A DNA stretch of 64,000 nucleotides, from NCBI GenBank assembly GCA_000433915.1, contig HF993646.1, forward strand, positions 108,437 through 172,436. Direction: 5' to 3'. A program made the translations under genes and the position numbers. The notes below the pieces were generated by a model. It was not told where the DNA came from. It saw only the letters and a list, made by a program, of their open reading frames with translations, and made no database searches. Numbering within the stretch: position 1 is the first letter of the stretch; the number at the start of each line of letters is the position of its first letter. Positions 53,562 through 62,459 of this stretch are shown here, one piece after another. Origin of the DNA: Clostridium sp. CAG:793 (GTDB lineage: Bacteria > Bacillota > Clostridia > TANB77 > CAG-508).

Positions 53562-54811
53562 TATCCAATTACCTCTTGTATTGATTCTTTTACAATATTT
53601 AAACCTTTTAATAATAATTCATCTTCAATTACTAATGATGGCATTATTTTTAGAACAGAGTCATAGCTTCCTGCAAGTTCAATTATTAGTTTCTTTTCAA
53701 AACATTTATCTAATACTGCCCTTGCTAGTTTTCCATCATTAAATTCTATTCCCCATGATAGACCTATTCCTCTAATTTCCATTTTGCCTTTTAGTAAAGG
53801 TTTAATCTCTTTATCTAGATATTCTTTTACGATTTTCTCTTTTCTTCTTACTTGTGCTGGTATGTCTTGCTCAACAGTCATTTCAAGAGCAGCTAGTCCT
53901 GCTACCATTGAAAGCTGGCATCCTCTAAATGTTCCATTATGTTCTCCTGGTTTGAATACATCAAGTTCTTTTTTAAATAGTGTTACTGCAAATGGTATGC
54001 CATATCCCCCTATTGATTTTGACATGCATACTATATCAGGTACAATGTCAGCTCTTTCAAATGAGAAGAAAGTACCACTTCTTGAGCATCCTATTTGTAC
54101 TTCATCACAAATAAGTAGGATATCATATTTATCGCATAAAGCTCGTAAATCTTTTAAAAATTCTTTGCTAAATACGTGTATTCCACCTTCTTGCTGAACA
54201 GTTTCTATTATTATTGCTGCTGGTTTTTCATATCCAGAATGATCATCACTTAATAATTGTTCCATGTATGCAATAGAGTCAAAATTTCCACCCATTGAAT
54301 ATGGTGCTGGAATGTGTACTGTGTAATTAAGTGGAACTCCTGCAGCTTTACGAGCAGCTGATTCTGTTGTTAAAGCTAAAGCTCCTAATGTCATTCCATG
54401 GAATGCTCCTGTAAATGCCCATATATATGGCCTTTGCTTTACTTTACGTGCCAATTTTAATGCAAGCTCTATAGAATTTGTTCCTGTTGGACCAGGAAAT
54501 GCAATTTTATAGTCTAGTTTTCTTGGCTTTAATATTTTCTCTTCAAAATAATTTATAAAATTTTCTTTTGGAACTGTATACATATCAAGTGCATGTACAA
54601 TTCCATCGCTTTCTAAATATTTTATTAATTTTTCTTTGATATAATCAGGATTGTGTCCATAATTTAATGCTCCTGCTCCATCAAAAAAATCTATATATTC
54701 ATTGCCTTCTGTATCTTTATAAATAGAGCCTTTAGCAGATACAAATTCAACAGGCCATTTTCTGCAATAACTTCTTATATTTGATTCATATTTTTCAAAT
54801 GTTTCGTTCAT
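53561..54811 (-). CDS. Class III aminotransferase, EctB-like (diaminobutyrate type)
   Basis: 416 aa PLP enzyme. The 'FFDGAGALNYGHNP', 'LDMYTVPKENFINYFEEKIL', 'FPGPTGTNSIELALKLARK', 'FHGMTLGALALTTESAARKAAGVPL' and PLP-Lys 'CMSKSIGGYGIPFA' segments closely follow diaminobutyrate-2-oxoglutarate transaminase (EctB), which makes L-2,4-diaminobutyrate from aspartate semialdehyde. No ectA or ectC is here, so ectoine is not the product. It is first in an operon with the MurT-like and GatD-like genes, suggesting that its amine product feeds that ligase. AAAGGAT precedes the ATG. Confidence 0.85.
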   Translation of the reverse strand: MNETFEKYESNIRSYCRKWPVEFVSAKGSIYKDTEGNEYIDFFDGAGALNYGHNPDYIKEKLIKYLESDGIVHALDMYTVPKENFINYFEEKILKPRKLDYKIAFPGPTGTNSIELALKLARKVKQRPYIWAFTGAFHGMTLGALALTTESAARKAAGVPLNYTVHIPAPYSMGGNFDSIAYMEQLLSDDHSGYEKPAAIIIETVQQEGGIHVFSKEFLKDLRALCDKYDILLICDEVQIGCSRSGTFFSFERADIVPDIVCMSKSIGGYGIPFAVTLFKKELDVFKPGEHNGTFRGCQLSMVAGLAALEMTVEQDIPAQVRRKEKIVKEYLDKEIKPLLKGKMEIRGIGLSWGIEFNDGKLARAVLDKCFEKKLIIELAGSYDSVLKIMPSLVIEDELLLKGLNIVKESIQEVIG

Positions 54812-54904
54812 AGTTTATATCCTTTCTTTTCTGTTCTAATCGATTACATTTTATTACAAATTTGTAATGAATACAAGACTTTATAATAAAAAACTTCTAA
54901 TAGA

Positions 54905-54931
54905 AAAAGTAGCATTTTAAGTGCTACTTTT
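54905..54931 (-). terminator. Terminator after the small membrane ORF
   Basis: 10-bp stem AAAAGTAGCA / TGCTACTTTT; TTCTATTAG follows on the minus strand. It overlaps the stop of the 37-aa gene. Confidence 0.65.
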
Positions 54932-55043
54932 ATCCTATTTTTCTTTTTTGAGCTATATTTGTAAGAACTATAAATATTATTGCAAATCCTATCATTATTA
55001 CCATGTTTGTAATTATTGGTTTTAATGTTTCGAAATTAAACAT
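54930..55043 (-). CDS. Small membrane protein, 37 aa
   Basis: A short frame starts at ATG 55043, inside the last codons of the preceding gene (8-nt overlap), and ends just at the terminator. It encodes MFNFETLKPII followed by one hydrophobic helix (residues 13-30) and a basic tail QKRKIG, an inside-positive topology. It fills the space between the overlap and the terminator exactly, which supports translation by coupling. Function unknown. Confidence 0.45.
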   Translation of the reverse strand: MFNFETLKPIITNMVIMIGFAIIFIVLTNIAQKRKIG

Positions 55044-55332
55044 TAGTATAGTACAAAATTTCTTTTCCAAGTTTTTTAGCATATTCAATTTCCAGTTTTG
55101 TACTTTCTCCTATATAGTTATTTACATTTACTACAAAAATAGCATCTGATAATTCTATCTTTTTAAAATGAGCTTCCCTTAGTTTTATTAATTGCTCTTT
55201 AGTCCTTACACTATTCTCAGATGTTGGGTAGACTGGTGTAAGAACACAATCTCCTAATAAAGCCAAGTTTTCTGCTACTTCCATCATTTCTTTTTTAAAT
55301 CTTAAACTCCCACATAAAGTTACTATTTTCAT
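55036..55332 (-). CDS. Nucleoside 2-deoxyribosyltransferase-like protein
   Basis: 98 aa, short. 'MKIVTLCGSLRFKKEMMEVAENLALLGDCVLTPVY' is the nucleotide-binding start of the 2-deoxyribosyltransferase-like fold, and 'LSDAIFVVNVNNYIGESTKLEIEYAKKLGKEI' carries the conserved Gly-x-S/T...E pattern of that family. It probably acts on a nucleoside or nucleotide sugar. The substrate is unknown. Confidence 0.75.
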   Translation of the reverse strand: MKIVTLCGSLRFKKEMMEVAENLALLGDCVLTPVYPTSENSVRTKEQLIKLREAHFKKIELSDAIFVVNVNNYIGESTKLEIEYAKKLGKEILYYTNV

Positions 55333-55347
55333 AAAATTTACTGTCCT

Positions 55348-56337
55348 TTATTTTAAAAATTCAAATATTTTATTATAATATGTTTCAGGCTCTTTATATC
55401 TTGATTCAGTATGTCCTGCGCCTTGTATAATTAGTTTTTCTTTCTTACAATTAGCCGCATTATATAATTGTTCACACATATATTCAGGAACAAAATCGTC
55501 GCTATCTCCATGTATAAACAATATTGGAATGTTTGCTTTTTTCACTTGTTCAAGTGCAGATGCTTTTTTTATATCATATTTTGCTCTAAAATTTGCAACT
55601 ATTTCAAACATATTTAATACTGGAAACTCTGGTAATCCAAATCTAACCTTCGCTTCTGATGCAAATATATCCCATACTGATGTATATCCACTATCTTCAA
55701 TTATTGCTTTTACGTTACTTGGTAAATCATCTCCTGATGCCATTAATACTGTTGCAGCTCCCATTGATGATCCATGTAATACGATATTGGCATTATTATT
55801 TTGCTCTATAATTTTATTTATCCAGCATTGCAAATCATCTTTATCTAGCCATCCCATTCCAATGTATTCGCCTTCGCTTTCTCCTGTTGCTCTCATATAT
55901 GGAATTAGCACATTATAACCTTCTTCTGAAAAATGTCTTCCTATAGATATTACTGAGTCTGGGCTTGAACGATAGCCATGTAAAATAATTGCCCAGTCAT
56001 TTGATTTCTCATCTTTTATGTACTCTGTTCCTTTTAAAATAATTCCATCTTTTGCAGTAACTTCAACTTTTTCGCTATTTATAGTTTCTATCCATTGTTC
56101 TGCAAGTTGTTTTTCTTCTGTGCGATTATTATTAATTATTTTTTCTGCTTCATTGTCTATATTGGCAACTTCTATTGAATCTTTGTTTTTTACTTCTCTA
56201 TCTCCACCGTTTCCGGTTCTTAAAATTGCATAATTAACAAAATAATTTCCAACACAAACTGTTATTATTATGCTAATTATGATTATAGCCAATATGACAA
56301 TTAATATTCTTTTTAATACCTTTGATTTATTATTCAT
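55348..56337 (-). CDS. Membrane-anchored alpha/beta hydrolase
   Basis: 329 aa. N-terminal transmembrane helix (residues 9-31), then an alpha/beta hydrolase domain: oxyanion-hole HGYRSSPDS, nucleophile elbow HGSSMGAATVL, acid in 'IHGDSDDFVPEYM' and the final His in GAGHTESRY. It resembles YqkD/bem46-like extracytoplasmic hydrolases of Bacillota. Ester substrate unknown. AAAGGAG lies before the ATG at 56337. Confidence 0.85.
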   Translation of the reverse strand: MNNKSKVLKRILIVILAIIIISIIITVCVGNYFVNYAILRTGNGGDREVKNKDSIEVANIDNEAEKIINNNRTEEKQLAEQWIETINSEKVEVTAKDGIILKGTEYIKDEKSNDWAIILHGYRSSPDSVISIGRHFSEEGYNVLIPYMRATGESEGEYIGMGWLDKDDLQCWINKIIEQNNNANIVLHGSSMGAATVLMASGDDLPSNVKAIIEDSGYTSVWDIFASEAKVRFGLPEFPVLNMFEIVANFRAKYDIKKASALEQVKKANIPILFIHGDSDDFVPEYMCEQLYNAANCKKEKLIIQGAGHTESRYKEPETYYNKIFEFLK

Positions 56338-56420
56338 ATGAGTCTCCTTTTATAAATTTTTGTACATTGTATCATAAAATTTATATTATTGTTTAAATTT
56401 GACCCACTAGTATAAATACA

Positions 56421-57053
56421 TTATTTTATTAAAATTACACCTTTTATTTCTGAATTTAAAAGATTTATAAAATTTCTAGCATCTTGCTCTGTTCCAACTA
56501 TACTTCCATAATGTATTGGAACTGCTATTTTAGGCTTTATTTCATTTATTAGTTGTGCAGCTTCTTTAAAGTCCATTGTGTATGTTCCACCAACCGGAAC
56601 AAAAGCTACATCACATTTTACTTTTCTATTTTCATCAGTTATATCTGTATCTCCTGCAACATAATATTTAACATTATTTATTGTAATAATATACCCTAAC
56701 CAGTTATTTTCCTTTGGGTGGAATTTTTTATTTATATTGTATGCAGGTATAGTATTAAAATTAATTCCTTGCGTTTCATATTCTTTATTTGGTTCTGCTA
56801 CAATTATTGCATTTTTATTTATTCCTTTTTTTAATAATTTTTTTAATAAATCTTTAGATATTACAATAGTTGTGTCTTCTTTTATAACTTTGTCTATATC
56901 TTCTTCTGAATAATGGTCGTAATGATCATGTGTTATAAAAATAATATCCGCATCATTATAGTTTTTGTTTATTTTAAATGGATCTATGTAGATTACTTTT
57001 TCTTTATTAATTCTTATACTACTATGGCATAAAACTTCTATGTTTTCTAACAT
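56421..57053 (-). CDS. Metallo-beta-lactamase-fold hydrolase, UlaG/YtkL-like
   Basis: 210 aa. Metal-binding motif 'ITHDHYDHYSEEDI' (HxHxDH) is near residue 36, 'YYVAGDTDITDE' gives the next ligands and 'AVPIHYGSIVGT' the last His. UlaG-like enzymes include lactonases and related hydrolases of small metabolites. AAAGGAG precedes the ATG. It is separated by 30 nt from the upstream PAP2 gene. Confidence 0.85.
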   Translation of the reverse strand: MLENIEVLCHSSIRINKEKVIYIDPFKINKNYNDADIIFITHDHYDHYSEEDIDKVIKEDTTIVISKDLLKKLLKKGINKNAIIVAEPNKEYETQGINFNTIPAYNINKKFHPKENNWLGYIITINNVKYYVAGDTDITDENRKVKCDVAFVPVGGTYTMDFKEAAQLINEIKPKIAVPIHYGSIVGTEQDARNFINLLNSEIKGVILIK

Positions 57054-57083
57054 TATAGCTCTCCTTTTATTTGCTCTATATAT

Positions 57084-57722
57084 TTATTTTTCTATTATGA
57101 ATTTATTAACCGCGCTTATGAATATAACTAGATATGATATTGAAATAAGAAATCCACCTAAAACATCACTTGTGTAATGTACTCCTAAATAAATTCTACT
57201 TATTCCAATTGTACATATTAATAGACTTAAAACTACAATAGAAATCCATTTGATATATTTATTTTTTACATATTTATAAATCAAATATATTAAATATCCG
57301 TAAAAAGCCATGCTTATCATGGAATGTCCTGATGGAAAACTATATCCTGTTTCTTCAATTATTCTATATTCTGTTGGTCTTGGTCTTTGTAATATTCCTT
57401 TTAATAATTGATTTAGTATTGTTACTATAACTAAGTTTGAAAATATTGATACTCCTATTTTCTTATTTTTTATCACTACAAACAATACTATTGTTAGTAC
57501 TATTAAAAATATTGCTCCTCCAAAGTTGGTGATAAACTTTGCTATTGGTGTTACAAAATCTGATATTAAAAATTTGGATATTATCTCATATCCTATTATA
57601 TCACCATTCATTATTTCTTTGTGAAATACATCTTCTGCTAGAGCTAAAAATCCAATTAAGCAAATAAATAATATGATCCATTTTAAATTTTTTGTAATAA
57701 ATTCTTTTATTTTGTCTTTCAT
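57084..57722 (-). CDS. PAP2-family membrane phosphatase
   Basis: 212 aa with six transmembrane helices and the three PAP2 signature motifs: KGILQRPRP (KxxxxxxRP), PSGHSM and 'SRIYLGVHYTSDVLGG' (SRxxxxxHxxxD). Likely dephosphorylates undecaprenyl pyrophosphate or phosphatidic-acid-type lipids on the outer face of the membrane. Confidence 0.9.
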   Translation of the reverse strand: MKDKIKEFITKNLKWIILFICLIGFLALAEDVFHKEIMNGDIIGYEIISKFLISDFVTPIAKFITNFGGAIFLIVLTIVLFVVIKNKKIGVSIFSNLVIVTILNQLLKGILQRPRPTEYRIIEETGYSFPSGHSMISMAFYGYLIYLIYKYVKNKYIKWISIVVLSLLICTIGISRIYLGVHYTSDVLGGFLISISYLVIFISAVNKFIIEK

Positions 57723-57819
57723 TTTTACCTCTTATAATCTTTTTGTTATTAATATATTATCATAAATGCTTAACTTCTTTCAAGATTATTTAGCTATTAA
57801 TTCATTCGTAAAAAAATCA

Positions 57820-57839
57820 GCTCCATTTTTTATTGGAGC
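57820..57839 (-). terminator. Terminator of the 57847-58401 gene
   Basis: Stem GCTCCA / TGGAGC with an 8-nt loop; GATTTTTTT follows on the minus strand. Confidence 0.75.
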
Positions 57840-57846
57840 CAACTTC

Positions 57847-58401
57847 TCATTCTATATTTATAGTCTTTATAATTTTAATTATCTCGTCATTATCATTTTT
57901 CTGTAGATTTCGATTAATTATTGCTATATTATGATTCATCTCTGCGAATGAAATATCTATCCATTCATCACTATTTCCATAATATCCTACAACTGCTTGT
58001 TTTCCGTTGTTCAATGTTATATTTTTGGATGTTCTTTCACTTCCGCAAACGCCGAAATTCTCTTTATAAAAATATAATATCGCACATTGTTCTTCATTAC
58101 TTTTGAATAACTTTAAAGCATATATATAGTCATCATTTTCTGCTGCTTGAATCTCTTTATAATTCCAGCCATTCATAATATCCAGTTCTATTGTAGTATC
58201 TCCAACTGTTTTAGAATATTTTTGATAATTTTCTTCAGTTGCATTATCATTTTGATTTGTTTTTACTATTGCTGAATATTTTTTACCCCAAGTTCCGAAT
58301 ATTACTTCTTCTCCATTTTTCATTTTGTTGAAGTCAATTAAATACATTGTTACGACGATTCCTATCAGTATAATTACTAGTATAATTATTATTTTTTTCA
58401 T
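57847..58401 (-). CDS. Membrane-anchored hypothetical protein next to the sigma factor
   Basis: 184 aa from the ATG at 58401 (AGGTGG at 5 nt). One N-terminal helix (residues 3-21), then an extracytoplasmic beta-rich domain ('TTIELDIMNGWNYKEIQ', 'QCAILYFYKENFGVCG', 'NNGKQAVVGYYGNSDEWIDISF'). It lies 21 nt downstream of the membrane-tethered sigma factor, so it could be a target or a signal-sensing partner. Not recognised. Confidence 0.55.
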   Translation of the reverse strand: MKKIIIILVIILIGIVVTMYLIDFNKMKNGEEVIFGTWGKKYSAIVKTNQNDNATEENYQKYSKTVGDTTIELDIMNGWNYKEIQAAENDDYIYALKLFKSNEEQCAILYFYKENFGVCGSERTSKNITLNNGKQAVVGYYGNSDEWIDISFAEMNHNIAIINRNLQKNDNDEIIKIIKTINIE

Positions 58402-58422
58402 ATATGCCACCTAACCTTTCTA

Positions 58423-59289
58423 CTATTTAGACAAATTTTTCTTAAGTTTTAGTTGGTATTTTGCAAAAATAATTGAAAAAATTATCGTTAGCATTAAAAA
58501 TACTGTTGAAATTCCCATCAATCCTATTGCAGGGTAATTTACTTCATTTTCATTAGTTTCTTCGATAATAGTTGTATTAATTTCTTCTTGTGAATTTTGT
58601 TGTGTATTCTCACTTTTTTCATATTGCTGTTTTTGATTTTCATCAGCAGCAATTACAATATTCTCTATTACATTTTCTTCTTGAATTGGAGATATAATTT
58701 TTTTTGTGCTTTTTAAAGCATATATGCTTGATATAAATGAAATGATAAACATAGTCAGATTGCTTAATAGCAATTTTAATGTATTTATTGCTTTATAATA
58801 TCTCCATTTTACTGTTCCTGTTGGCATATTTAAAATTTTGCCTATTTCTTCAAATGAAAAGTTTGAAATTATTTTTAGTGAAATAATTTCTTTTTCATTA
58901 TCATTTAGTTTACTAATTAATCTGTTATAATTTTCTTGATCGATTATTTTACTTATTTCTTGATTATTGTCTTCAATTTCATATATATCGTCTAAATTAA
59001 TATTATTCCTATTGCTTTTAAAATAATTTAATGTTTCGTTTTTAGTAACAGAATATATCCAACTAGTCTCATTTTTTGTAGGAAGATTTTCTTTATCCAT
59101 TGAATATATTTTTTCAAATACAAGTTGCATTACATCTTCTGCGTCGCTTTTATTTTTTAATATACTATACGCAATTTTATATATTAATTTACTGTATTTA
59201 CTATAAAGTTCTTCAAATGCAGTATTGTTATTATTTTTTATTTTTGCAAATAAATTTTTTAACTCTTTTACATTTATTTTTTCTGACAT
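58423..59289 (-). CDS. ECF-type sigma factor with C-terminal membrane helices
   Basis: 288 aa from the ATG at 59289 (AAAGGA at 7-8 nt). The first 170 residues are a standard ECF sigma-70: region 2 'AFEELYSKYSKLIYKIAYSILKNKSDAEDVMQLVFEKIY' and region 4 'LNDNEKEIISLKIISNFSFEEIGKILNMPTGTVKWRYYKA'. An extra part follows: a hydrophobic helix (about 180-197), a Gln/Glu/Asn-rich segment, and a second hydrophobic helix near 255-277. No separate anti-sigma gene is adjacent. The anchoring region probably regulates sigma activity directly. Confidence 0.82.
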   Translation of the reverse strand: MSEKINVKELKNLFAKIKNNNNTAFEELYSKYSKLIYKIAYSILKNKSDAEDVMQLVFEKIYSMDKENLPTKNETSWIYSVTKNETLNYFKSNRNNINLDDIYEIEDNNQEISKIIDQENYNRLISKLNDNEKEIISLKIISNFSFEEIGKILNMPTGTVKWRYYKAINTLKLLLSNLTMFIISFISSIYALKSTKKIISPIQEENVIENIVIAADENQKQQYEKSENTQQNSQEEINTTIIEETNENEVNYPAIGLMGISTVFLMLTIIFSIIFAKYQLKLKKNLSK

Positions 59290-59345
59290 ATGTAGTCCTT
59301 TCATTTTTTATATTTATAGCATATCTCAAAAATAGTATTTTACAT

Positions 59346-60542
59346 TTATAAATCGTTCTCATTTTTTATTATCATTCCATTTTTATCAATTCTAAAATTT
59401 CTATGAAACATCATATTTATGGTAAGAAATTGATATATTGATGATGTCACTTGTCCTATCCCAGTACAATATGGTGTTTTTAATAGTGACATTATCATTC
59501 TTAAAATTCCAGCAAATAATTTGTTAGATGTTACTTTTATTTCAAACTTTTCTAACTGCAAATAACATGTTTTTATACTATAAACTGGATACAATACAAA
59601 ATTAAGCAATTCAAAGCTTAAATAAATAGCAGTAATTTTTAAATCCAAATTATAATATCTAAAAGAAACTACAAGCATTATGAAAACAGTTGTAAGTAAA
59701 ATGCCTAATAATTTATATGCATTTACTTTATGATCTTTATAATAAAATTGTTCTTTACTTATATCTATTTTTGCAACAGTTTTTATAGCCTCAAATGAAT
59801 CCCATTGTGTATCCGTTATTAATGCCACAAAATTTAATGCCAGCATATATTTTTCTCCAAATTTTAATGCATTACTTAGTCCAAATAGAAATATTAGAAA
59901 AAATAGTATATTATTGCATATTTCAACGGATTCATACTTACAGCAATTTAAAATATTAATTTGAAACTTAAACTTTTTATACTGTTTTATTATAACATAA
60001 ACCGTATATATTAATATTGCTATTAGTGTAGTAACTACTATTTGTATCTTATCTTTTAATATTATTGAGGATAAGATCAATATCACAAAATTTAATAAAT
60101 TGAATCTCATGCAATATTTATTAGCCAATTTTTCTTTATTTTCAAAGTATAGTTTTTCTAATACAGAAGAAAATATCAAATGTATATATAATTGCAAAAT
60201 TGAATATACAGCAAATTCTTTATATGTATCATAATCCATATTCATAAATTCTACATATTTTTTCACATTGATAGCAAATATTCCAAATACAACAAATCCT
60301 ACTATTATTCCAAGTGTCATTCCTGATAATACAGCATTTTCATTTTTATCTTTTTCTTTACTTATATTTGCTCCCGTTGCAAATATACTTTTCATCAATG
60401 CCCATATAAATTGTAGTGGATATGTAAGTGTAAATACATTTACTAAATTTTTGTCTACAAGTAATCCTAACATAAACCATGACAATATTGGTATCAAAGA
60501 AAATATTGCGGAGTTAAAACTGATTCTTAATAGTCTTTTCAT
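59346..60542 (-). CDS. MATE/MOP-like multi-span membrane protein
   Basis: 398 aa with about 11-12 hydrophobic segments and no soluble domain. The opening 'AIFSLIPILSWFMLGLLVDKNLVNVFTLTYPLQFIWALMKSIF' and the 'GTGANISKEKDKNENAV' loop resemble MATE/MOP-superfamily flippases, but similarity is weak. It lies 41 nt after a P-loop kinase gene and near an MFS gene, so it probably belongs to a small transport operon. Substrate unknown. Confidence 0.6.
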   Translation of the reverse strand: MKRLLRISFNSAIFSLIPILSWFMLGLLVDKNLVNVFTLTYPLQFIWALMKSIFATGANISKEKDKNENAVLSGMTLGIIVGFVVFGIFAINVKKYVEFMNMDYDTYKEFAVYSILQLYIHLIFSSVLEKLYFENKEKLANKYCMRFNLLNFVILILSSIILKDKIQIVVTTLIAILIYTVYVIIKQYKKFKFQINILNCCKYESVEICNNILFFLIFLFGLSNALKFGEKYMLALNFVALITDTQWDSFEAIKTVAKIDISKEQFYYKDHKVNAYKLLGILLTTVFIMLVVSFRYYNLDLKITAIYLSFELLNFVLYPVYSIKTCYLQLEKFEIKVTSNKLFAGILRMIMSLLKTPYCTGIGQVTSSIYQFLTINMMFHRNFRIDKNGMIIKNENDL

Positions 60543-60583
60543 AATTTTCTACCTTTTAAAATTTCATTTTTTGTTCTATATGA

Positions 60584-61171
60584 CTAAATTTCTTTTTCTA
60601 TTTCACACATAATATCATTTAAAACTTGTTCTCTATTCTCTGATGTATCATAATATTTAATCCTATATTCAGGGCATTCTTTTTTTAACATTTCGTTTGC
60701 AGAATACCAATCAATAGCATGTTTTTTTAGATATTCTCTTGACAATCCAAATGTCCAATCCTTTTCAATATCGTGTTCAATACAAAGTTCTACCATTTCA
60801 TCTACATTTAAATTACCAAGTCCAAGACATACAACAATAGTTTTTTTAAAATCAATCATTTCTTTAACTATTTTAGGATGTAATTGCCCACTTTCTAATA
60901 TATAACCATAATGATTTTTATCTTTTGAAATAGAAGAATTAAAAAACTCTAATAATGTTTTTTGAAAATATTCTCCGTGTTCAAACTCTTTTTGTTTATC
61001 AACATTGGTCCTGTAATATTTTTCTTTGTCTTCTGCTCTAATCATTGCCCATTTTAGTGAATCACTATGTATTAAGTTATAACTATTGTATTTATCTTTT
61101 AACATCTCGCTTAATGTAGTTTTTCCTGCTCTACCTATTCCCATTATTAAGATATTTTTCATATTCTTCAT
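60584..61171 (-). CDS. P-loop kinase-like protein
   Basis: 195 aa. Walker A 'GIGRAGKTTLSEML' lies at residues 11-24, followed by 'IHSDSLKWAMI', a nucleoside/small-molecule kinase pattern, and 'GYILESGQLHPKIV'. It resembles AAA_33/zeta-toxin-like or adenylylsulfate/shikimate-type kinases without matching one. It begins 3 nt after the MFS gene ends and probably phosphorylates a small molecule handled by the neighbouring transporters. Confidence 0.7.
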   Translation of the reverse strand: MKNMKNILIMGIGRAGKTTLSEMLKDKYNSYNLIHSDSLKWAMIRAEDKEKYYRTNVDKQKEFEHGEYFQKTLLEFFNSSISKDKNHYGYILESGQLHPKIVKEMIDFKKTIVVCLGLGNLNVDEMVELCIEHDIEKDWTFGLSREYLKKHAIDWYSANEMLKKECPEYRIKYYDTSENREQVLNDIMCEIEKEI

Positions 61172-61174
61172 CTC

Positions 61175-62398
61175 CTAACTTTCTTGTATCATTCTATATA
61201 AATATAAACTAATAAATATTTCAATAACTGATAAAATTATTAAAATTATTATTACTACAATCATTGGATTATTAACCAAAATTACTGTAAAACTTAAACT
61301 CATAATTGCTCTTACAATTTTTCTTAATAAATCTAATGTAGTAAGTAATGATTGTTGTTGTTCTTTTTCTGCTTTTTTTAAGGCTAAATCTTGCATATAT
61401 ACCTTAAAAGGATCTCTTATAAATAAAATTATAATATATCCCAAACTCATAATTAATATTTTCAAAATAATTGAGTATGTGATTAAATATCCTCCTACCA
61501 TTAAGCAAAGAGATAACGATAATAAGAATGGTAATAAAAATCCTACTTTGTCTTTGTATTTTTTATGTATTTTATTAAATGAAATATTTGAAATCACTCT
61601 CACTATTCTTGATATGCACAACATTCCACCTATTATCAATGCAGTTTTTTCAACATTGAAATTTTTTAGCAATTCTTGTTGTATAAATAATTTTCCATTT
61701 GATTGTCCTGAATTGACGATTGGATAAAAAAGTCCATAGGATATTATTATAGATAAAACAATTTTTGAATAATTTATTTTTTTCAGCTTGTCCTTATTTT
61801 CTTTATAAATTTTACTTTTAATACAATTATTATTTGAATAATCAATCATATTGAAAGATAACACAAAACAAACAAAGCAAAACGTTATGCAGCCTATCAT
61901 TGGTAAATAATTATTTATGTTAAACATAAAACTCGCAACAAACGATATTATCATTGTTGCTATTGCATATATTGTGTTAGCATTGGTTCTAAACTTTATA
62001 TATTCATTTTCTCTATTTTGTAATTCCAAATTATTTTTTAATACAACATTTATCATATTTTGAAATGTAAATGCCACTTCATACAATATTTTTCCTATTA
62101 CTACAATAATGTAATCTGTACCTAAAGTTAATAAAATACTTGATATTAAAAGTAATAATGAGCCTAATCTTACAGACTTTGTATTTCCTATTTTCTTGAT
62201 TATATTAAGTAAAGGTATCTGAAGTAGTATGCAAGTTATTAGAGAAATGGACGTTAGTGATACAATTTGTGAAGCATTAAAATTTTTAACAACAGTTAAA
62301 AACAAAGTATCTATTGCAGCCCAAAATAATAAATCTCCAGATAACCCTGCAAACCACGGAAATAATTTATTAAATTTTATTAAATTTTGTTCGTTCAT
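61175..62398 (-). CDS. MFS-type transporter
   Basis: About 407 aa, 12 hydrophobic segments. 'KLFPWFAGLSGDLLFWAAIDTLFLTVVKNF' and the central loop are typical of major facilitator proteins of Bacillota. The ATG at 62398 lacks a strong site but lies inside a small upstream frame (62370-62459), so translation may be coupled. An in-frame TTG at 62410 is an alternative. The substrate cannot be read. Confidence 0.75.
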   Translation of the reverse strand: MNEQNLIKFNKLFPWFAGLSGDLLFWAAIDTLFLTVVKNFNASQIVSLTSISLITCILLQIPLLNIIKKIGNTKSVRLGSLLLLISSILLTLGTDYIIVVIGKILYEVAFTFQNMINVVLKNNLELQNRENEYIKFRTNANTIYAIATMIISFVASFMFNINNYLPMIGCITFCFVCFVLSFNMIDYSNNNCIKSKIYKENKDKLKKINYSKIVLSIIISYGLFYPIVNSGQSNGKLFIQQELLKNFNVEKTALIIGGMLCISRIVRVISNISFNKIHKKYKDKVGFLLPFLLSLSLCLMVGGYLITYSIILKILIMSLGYIIILFIRDPFKVYMQDLALKKAEKEQQQSLLTTLDLLRKIVRAIMSLSFTVILVNNPMIVVIIILIILSVIEIFISLYLYRMIQES

Positions 62399-62459
62399 AT
62401 CTATACACAATTCTTTCTATTTCTAGTAAAATTCCTGTTTCTTCGCTTGTTAATTTCAT
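62370..62459 (-). CDS. Short coupled ORF, 29 aa
   Basis: It starts at an ATG sharing ATGA with the stop of the histidine phosphatase gene, with AAAGGAG 8 nt upstream, and runs into the first codons of the MFS gene in another frame. The peptide begins MKLTSEETGILLEIE and is soluble. It may only pass ribosomes from the phosphatase gene to the transporter gene, or be a remnant of a larger gene. Confidence 0.4.
   Translation of the reverse strand: MKLTSEETGILLEIERIVYRYERTKFNKI

Noticed and set aside
53561..54811. Ectoine biosynthesis
   Set aside because: The aminotransferase resembles EctB, but ectA and ectC are absent and the operon partners are Mur-ligase-like.
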